Positions 58,315 to 64,000 of a stretch of DNA of 64,000 bases are shown here, piece after piece. The position numbers and the translations under genes were made by a program. Positions within the stretch are counted from its first letter, which is position 1, and every line of letters starts with the position of its first letter. The DNA lies in NCBI GenBank assembly GCA_944989445.1, contig CALYLW010000016.1:1762005-1826004 (forward strand), read 5' to 3'. The notes beneath the pieces are model-generated. The model made no database searches. It was not told the DNA's origin and was given only the letters and a program-made list of their open reading frames with translations. The stretch comes from Ampullaceana balthica. Taxonomy: Eukaryota > Mollusca > Gastropoda > Lymnaeidae.

Positions 58315-58702
58315 TTGGGATGTGCCGCCACCGATCTCATGTAGTATCTGATTCTGAAATGAACAGCAAATTTGACATCCTCCCACTCATTACCTCCCTT
58401 GATAACTCCCTCATTGTCGCACCCATTAACCCTTCCTCCCCTGAAACACACGTTCACTCCCTGGTGACGTCACATCCGGCCAAAAATGTGTCAGGTTATC
58501 GCCACATATTGACCACAGTGATGGCCCGCGGCTCAAAGTCTGACAAGTTCCGCTCTGTTAACCTATCAATTATGCGTAGCGTCTCTCTCAGTTAACATTA
58601 GACTGCTCGCCCATGAGCTGAATAAAGATGAGAAAAGACTTTGTTTTAGCTGGCCGATGGACGTTTTTTGTTTTTCTGTTTTTGACGGAGATTGAAATCA
58701 AA
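58315..58702. other. Non-coding spacer
   Basis: Unremarkable. The plus frame 58131-58595 merely exits the array. Confidence 0.4.
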
Positions 58703-58985
58703 TCTCGGCGTACCGAGTGTAAGGGTTCGAATCTCGTTGAAGGCAGGGATTTGTTCGCGGGGCCAAGGGTGTCCCTGAGTTCACCCAGCTCCAAATGGGT
58801 ACCTGACACTAGTTAGGGACACAAATGCGGCTTGGAGTAGCGTAGTCCCTCATAGCCGTGGTCGTGGCCTGTTAAAGCTGCGTCACTTACCAACAGACCT
58901 ACATAATCTGTGCGTTTTTATCAGAACGTAGGACGCAATAATTATATATGTAGAAGGAGCGTCTGTAAGATAAGATCAAATAAGA
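58703..58985 (+). mobile_element. tRNA-derived SINE, copy 2 (5'-truncated)
   Basis: It shares with copy 1 the B box gggttcgaatc, cacccagctccaaatgggta, cctgacactagttaggga, caacagac and the tail gaaggagcgtctgtaagata. The A-box end is missing or unrecognisable. Confidence 0.82.
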
Positions 58986-59156
58986 CATGTTATATAAAAT
59001 GTAAAAAAAATAAATACGCAAGGTCGCAAAATGTATTTATTAGATTGTAATAATCATGAAATGTATTAAAACATAAGTTGGGGAAAGAAGTCATGGTAAG
59101 TAAAATATCTACGTTCGATGTCTTTTCATGATATAGTGATTAACTCTTGCACTTAA

Positions 59157-59180
59157 AAGGGGTGGGGGTGGGAGGGGTAG
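59157..59180 (+). other. Potential G-quadruplex
   Basis: aaaggggtgggggtgggagg continuing ggtag supplies four G-runs of three or more separated by one-base loops. The structure is inferred from sequence only. Confidence 0.6.
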
Positions 59181-59294
59181 TTTAAATGCTAAAATTTTAC
59201 AATCGTTCACTCAGTCTGAATTTCTTGTTTGGCTCATCACAATGGGAGAGGAATGAGAACATTTAAAAAACAAATAGGATAAATTACTTTTATG
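59181..59294. other. Short spacer
   Basis: Nothing recognised. Confidence 0.3.
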
Positions 59295-59508
59295 CTTTAG
59301 ATCAGGGGTCTCCAAATAACGTCCCGCGGGCCAGATGCGGCCCGCGAGGCCCTCTCATCCGGCCCCTGGAGATCCTTTAACCTCCAAAAAAAGATACTAT
59401 TTTTACCTATAGTTTACTACAAAAATGTGTTTAGTCGGCCCAAAAACTGATGTTTGACAGTTAATGCGGCCCTCCGGCAGAAAAGTTTGGAGACCCCCTC
59501 CTTTAGAT
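59295..59508. mobile_element. Non-autonomous hAT-like MITE with perfect 8-bp duplication
   Basis: The element is 59303-59500 (198 bp). The left end is caggggtctccaaa and the inverted right end gagggggtctccaaa. It is flanked by ctttagat at 59295-59302 and 59501-59508. The subterminal gtcccgcgggccagatgcgg, then cccgcgagg, is the GC-rich palindromic block seen in many animal hAT elements. Non-coding. Confidence 0.9.
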
Positions 59509-60709
59509 AAAATGAAAAAAAAAGGGGGCGGTATTACATCAATTTCACGGTTTCTCGAGATTCAAAATTTCTCGAAAACCATTTTTTAAATTTCAATAAG
59601 AATTGTTATAATTCCTATACAAAGGACAATGTACAATTACATAGTTGTTAAGAAACAAATTTTCATTCTAAAAAAAATAAAAAAAATATTATAAAATAAA
59701 ATAAATAAAATAACTAAAATCGTCAATAATCATAAGACAAAAGGACCCCGGGTCTAAGTACACAACCCACCCCCCCCCCAACCAGAACCTCTCTTCTACG
59801 TCACTGGTCGTATCTCATGGCAAGGGGCAGTGAGCTCTTCTAGAACACGAGAAATAAAAAAAAATTAAAAATCTGATGTCGCACAAATGTAAATGCAGCT
59901 CAATATCAAAGGTAAGTGGACATAATGACATGGTTTAAACAAGCCATTTTATCAAGGGATGTAACCGCTAATTGGAGGCATAAAATGACGTCATTTGCAA
60001 GCCACGGATAAAAATCGAATCCTTAACGTTTGTTTTAAAATATATATTTTCTGTAGAAACACTTGAAATTTAGAACAAGATTTGGGAGCCGATTTGACAC
60101 AGTTCAACAAATTTCATTTCTCTTTGTCTAATCCTTCTTGTTTTACTGATGTAACATTTATTTTATTGTTTGATCTATGCAAGCTGCGTCGGATTCAATT
60201 ATCTATACCTCAATCACAAGCAGAAAATATTCAGCAATCAATAAAAATAAAGGACAGTTAGGAAGACGGACACAATAACAATAGTTAGATGCTTTATATA
60301 CCGCAGGTTCCCAGGCAAGCATCTGGGCTCACAGAACTTCACTTAAAAATAGTAACATATATATTTTTTTTAATGAATTCATTTTAAAACAATCATACCC
60401 TTAGTTATATTTAGTCATATAGCTGCAATGTTGATGATAAGCTTTACCAAATAGCATTGATCAACCCCGAAAACGTCACGTGACAATCCCATATTAGCTA
60501 TAGACATAGACTTTAACATATTCAAAACTTAAAAAAAGACAACTATAATATAATATTATAAACTGTTATACAACACATGGCAAATTATAAATAGAAAGGT
60601 GTGTGAACAGATAATCTTGTGGAGTACATTCGAAAAAATGTCCAATAAACACGAAGTGTTGATTTTGGGGGGGGGTCGTTTTGAGAATTTTGTTTGGACA
60701 CATTATTAC
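59509..60709. other. AT-rich non-coding stretch
   Basis: A-rich low complexity at 59660-59710. No exon, RNA or element recognised. Confidence 0.45.
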
Positions 60710-61073
60710 GGGACAGATGCTGAGGTAAGGTGGCGGGGACAGATGCTGAGGTAAGGTGGCAGGGACAGATGCTGAGGTAAGGTGGCGGGGACAGATGCTG
60801 AGGTAAGGTGGCGGGGCCAGATGCTGAGATAAGGTGGCGGGGACAGATGCTGAGGTAAGGTGGCGGGGACAGATGCTGAGGTAAGGTGGCGGGGACAGAT
60901 GCTGAGGTAAGGTGGCGGGGACAGATGCTGAGGTAAGGTGGCGGGGACATATGCTGAGGTAAGGTGGCGGGGACAGATGGTGAGGTAAGGTGGCGGGGAC
61001 AGATTGTGAGGTAAGGTGGCGGGGACAGATGCTGAGGTAAGGTGGAGGGGACAGATGCTGATGTAAGGTGGCG
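60710..61073. repeat. Minisatellite, 26-bp unit, 14 copies
   Basis: The unit is ggggacagatgctgaggtaa plus ggtggc. A few variants (ggtgag, ttgtgag, catatg). Two minus-strand open frames (191 and 187 residues) cycle through it and are artefacts. Confidence 0.96.
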
Positions 61074-61547
61074 CCGTTCTCTTTCATACAGCCCCTCCTG
61101 TACTCCACTTGCAGCATAGAGCAAGTGGCCGAGAGGACCACAGCTCAATACATGACCACCGTATGATTCCTATACCCATGACTAGACCCAAACAACTGTA
61201 CACTGTCGCCTATGTCCACCCACAATGTCTGAGGATCATGTAACCTGAACATCTTTGTCACGACAAGGAGGATTGGGGTGAGAGGGAGGGAGAGGAAACT
61301 TACACTGACCTTAAATTTAATGACGCGGAATGTCCACTTCCAGGTCTGTGAATTAACCCTCGCTCACACCCATTGATAATTTCATTACTTACCACTGAAT
61401 GGTGGGAGTCTATTCTTGGTCTAAGTCGGTTTGGTCTCAGGTCCCCAGTGCTATAACAAAGTGTCGTCTGCAAGTGAACGCCTCACGTTCTGTGCATGTT
61501 GAGTGATTGTTGTTAACATCACAAGATGTCTGGCCAATTCAGCATTT
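61074..61547. other. Non-coding spacer
   Basis: No feature recognised. A diverged 33-bp-array-like unit may begin near 61511. Confidence 0.4.
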
Positions 61548-63431
61548 GTTAACATCAACAATGTGCTGTCTGGTGGTATAGTTAACATCAACAATGTGCT
61601 GTCTGGTGGTATAGTTAACATCAACAATGTGCTGTCTGGTGGTGTAGTTAACATCAACAATGTGCTGTCTGGTGGTATAGTTAACATCAACAATGTGCTG
61701 TCTGGTGGTATAGTTAACATCAACAATGTGCTGTCTGGTGGTGTAGTTAACATCAACAATGTGCTGTCTGGTGGTATAGTTAACATCAACAATGTGCTGT
61801 CTGGTGGTATAGTTAACATCAACAATGTGCTGTCTGGTGGTATAGTTAACATCAACAATATGCTGTCTGGTGGTATAGTTAACATCAACAATGTGCTGTC
61901 TGGTGATGTAGTTAACATCAACAATGTGCTGTCTGGTGATGTAGTTAACATCAACAATGTGCTGTCTGGTGATGTAGTTAACATCAACAATGTGCTGTCT
62001 GGTGATGTAGTTAACATCAACATTGTGCTGTCTGGTGGTATAGTTAACATCAACAATGTGCTGTCTGGTGGTATAGTTAACATCAACAATGTGCTGTCTG
62101 GTGGTATAGTTAACATCAACAATATGGTTTCTGGTGGTATAGTTAACATCAACAATGTGCTGTCTGGTGGTATAGTTAACATCAACAATGTTCTGTCTGG
62201 TGGTATAGTTAACATCAACAATGTTCTGTCTGGTGGTATAGTTAACATCAACAATGTGCTGTCTGGTGGTATAGTTAACATCAACAATGTGCTGTCTGGT
62301 GGTATAGTTAACATCAACAATGTTCTGTCTGGTGATGTAGTTAACATCAACAATGTTCTGTCTGGTGGTATAGTTAACATCAACAATGTGCTGTCTGGTG
62401 GTATAGTTAACATCAACAATGTGCTATCTGGTGGTATAGTTAACATCAACAATGTGCTGTCTGGTGGTAAAGTTAACATCAACAATGGTCTGTCTTGTGG
62501 TATAGTTAACATCAACATGTGCTGCCTGGTGGTATAGTTAACATCAACAATGTGCTGTCTGGTGGTATAGTTAACATCAACAATGCGCTGTCTGGTGGTA
62601 TAGTTAACATCAACAATGCGCTGTCTGGTGGTATAGTTAACATCAACAATGTGCTGTCTGGTGGTGTAGTTAACATCAACAATGTGCTGTCTGGTGGTAT
62701 AGTTAACATCAACAATGTGCTGTCTGGTGGTATAGTTAACATCAACAATGTGCTGTCTGGTGGTATAGTTAACATCAACAATGTTCTGTCTGGTGGTATA
62801 GTTAACATCAACAATGTACTGTCTGGTGGTGTAGTTAACATCAACAATGTGCTGTCTGGTGGTGTAGTTAACATCAACAATGTGCTGTCTGGTGGTGTAG
62901 TTAACATCAACAATGTGCTGTCTGGTGGTGTAGTTAACATCAACAATGTGCTGTCTGGTGGTATAGTTAACATCAACAATGTGCTGTCTGGTGGTATAGT
63001 TAACATCAACAATGTGCTGTCTGGTGGTATAGTTAACATCAACAATGTGCTGTCTGGTGGTATAGTTAACATCAACAATGTGCTGTCTGGTGGTATAGTT
63101 AACATCAACAATGTGCTGTCTGGTGGTATAGTTAACATCAACAATATAGTTTCTAGTGGTGTAGTTAATATCAACAATGTGCTGTCTGGTGGTATTGTTA
63201 ACATCAACAATGTGCTGTCTTGTGGTATAGTTAACATCAACAATATAGTTTCTAGTGGTGTAGTTAATATCAACAATGTGCTGTCTGGTGGTATTGTTAA
63301 CATCAACAATGTGCTGTCTTGTGGTATAGTTAACATCAACAATATAGTTTCTAGTGGTGTAGTTAATATCAACAATGTGCTGTCTGGTGGTATTGTTAAC
63401 ATCAACAATGTGCTGTCTTGTGGTATAGTTA
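61548..63431. repeat. Minisatellite, 33-bp unit, about 57 copies with a 99-bp higher-order repeat
   Basis: The unit is ggtatagttaacatcaacaa plus tgtgctgtctggt, with a GTTAAC palindrome in each. Local variant blocks exist (gatgtag at about 61905-62010; gtgtag at about 62830-62940). At the right end three 33-bp subtypes repeat as a 99-bp trimer: the marker tatagtttctagtgg recurs at 63145, 63244 and 63343. A one-base deletion near 62515 shifts the phase. The array is open on both strands (668 residues on minus), but this follows from a stop-free 33-bp unit. Confidence 0.97.
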
Positions 63432-64000
63432 TCCACAACAGCATGACTTCTTACCATAGTGTCAGTCCATTATATAGACTATAACAGATATTTTTGATGG
63501 CTCTGCTATTCCTAAAGTTTTGTCAACCTCTATGGGTGACTATCCATTGTGTTAGTTATAAAAAAATAAAGGAAGTTTCTATTGATACGCAACATAAAAC
63601 AAAACATAAAGCTTATTTTAAACTAATTCCTTCTCTATAGTGTATAAATGTTCTATAACCCTAAATCCTAACCGCTCCATTACGCATAACTTTTGATTCG
63701 CCTGTGCCTGGAGAGAGGTATTGACATCCCGGAAACGACCAGCTCATATTATTCTCATTGAATCAAAGAGACAAACGGAAAAAAAACAATGAATTGATTT
63801 GATAGAGAAAACTGGATGAGATTAAGCCTGGAATCATTGACTCACTATTTTTAGCTTTACAGCCGAATGTAGCCAAGCGGGATAGGGGGTCGGTAGCTGG
63901 TCACTCATTTTCATGACCAGAATGGCCGATGGTCAGACCGTCGATTGGACGGCCATTTATTTTTCATCAGGGTGGACACTGGGCAAAATTAAACCTTTCG
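63432..64000. other. Non-coding stretch
   Basis: No gene or repeat recognised up to the window end. Confidence 0.4.

Noticed and set aside
61451..63457. 668-residue minus-strand open frame (and 344/321-residue plus frames)
   Set aside because: It consists almost wholly of a 33-bp tandem repeat lacking stops in several frames on both strands. It has no start context, splice or domain evidence.

Overview
This is eukaryotic (animal) genomic DNA, very probably from a mollusc or a close lophotrochozoan relative. The sequence is AT-rich with sparse coding and long non-coding stretches. It carries one exon bounded by a consensus splice donor, tRNA-derived SINEs, Helitrons, hAT elements and non-LTR retrotransposon remnants. 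The taxon is inferred from this style of genome and from a natriuretic-peptide-receptor-like exon. It is not proven by a diagnostic gene. No bacterial-type operon, CRISPR array, rRNA or functional tRNA gene was found.

Only one convincing host-gene segment is present. It is a first coding exon (ATG at 48509, donor after 48558+500, i.e. after base 49058, plus strand) that encodes a signal peptide, a Ser-rich linker and the start of an ANF/natriuretic-peptide-receptor ligand-binding domain. The rest of that gene should lie in the intron and exons to the right. I could not find a second exon before 64000, so the first intron seems to exceed 15 kb.

The rest is repeat landscape. Left part (1-20 kb): a 31-bp minisatellite, a 179-bp hAT MITE with perfect target duplication (3501-3695), a 928-bp hAT relic carrying a BED zinc finger and split by a SINE (4711-5654), Helitrons (7.8, 9.6, 10.3-11.8 kb), a repeat here called family A (13.05 kb), a hAT MITE broken open by a foldback transposon (15.7-17.2 kb), a 17-bp array and a 33-bp-arm palindrome. 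Middle (20-40 kb): 25-bp and 13-bp arrays, the latter inside a decayed reverse-transcriptase fragment, a GT-rich array split by a 1.4-kb transposon-like insertion, Helitrons at 31 and 32.7-33.1 kb, three family A copies end to end, and a Helitron/SINE mosaic at 37.5-39.2 kb. Right part (40-64 kb): a truncated LINE on the minus strand, several minisatellites, a 272-bp MITE with 26-bp terminal inverted repeats, the receptor exon with an array starting at its splice donor, two more hAT elements (one with a transposase C-terminal relic), a second SINE copy, and a 1.9-kb 33-bp array.

About two dozen tandem arrays (unit 7-52 bp) together cover roughly 10 kb, about a sixth of the window. Nearly all long open frames here are such arrays read as protein, not genes. 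No new enzymatic or defence system is visible. What is unusual is the minisatellite density, the array that begins exactly at a splice donor, and the nested transposon histories that can be read base by base.
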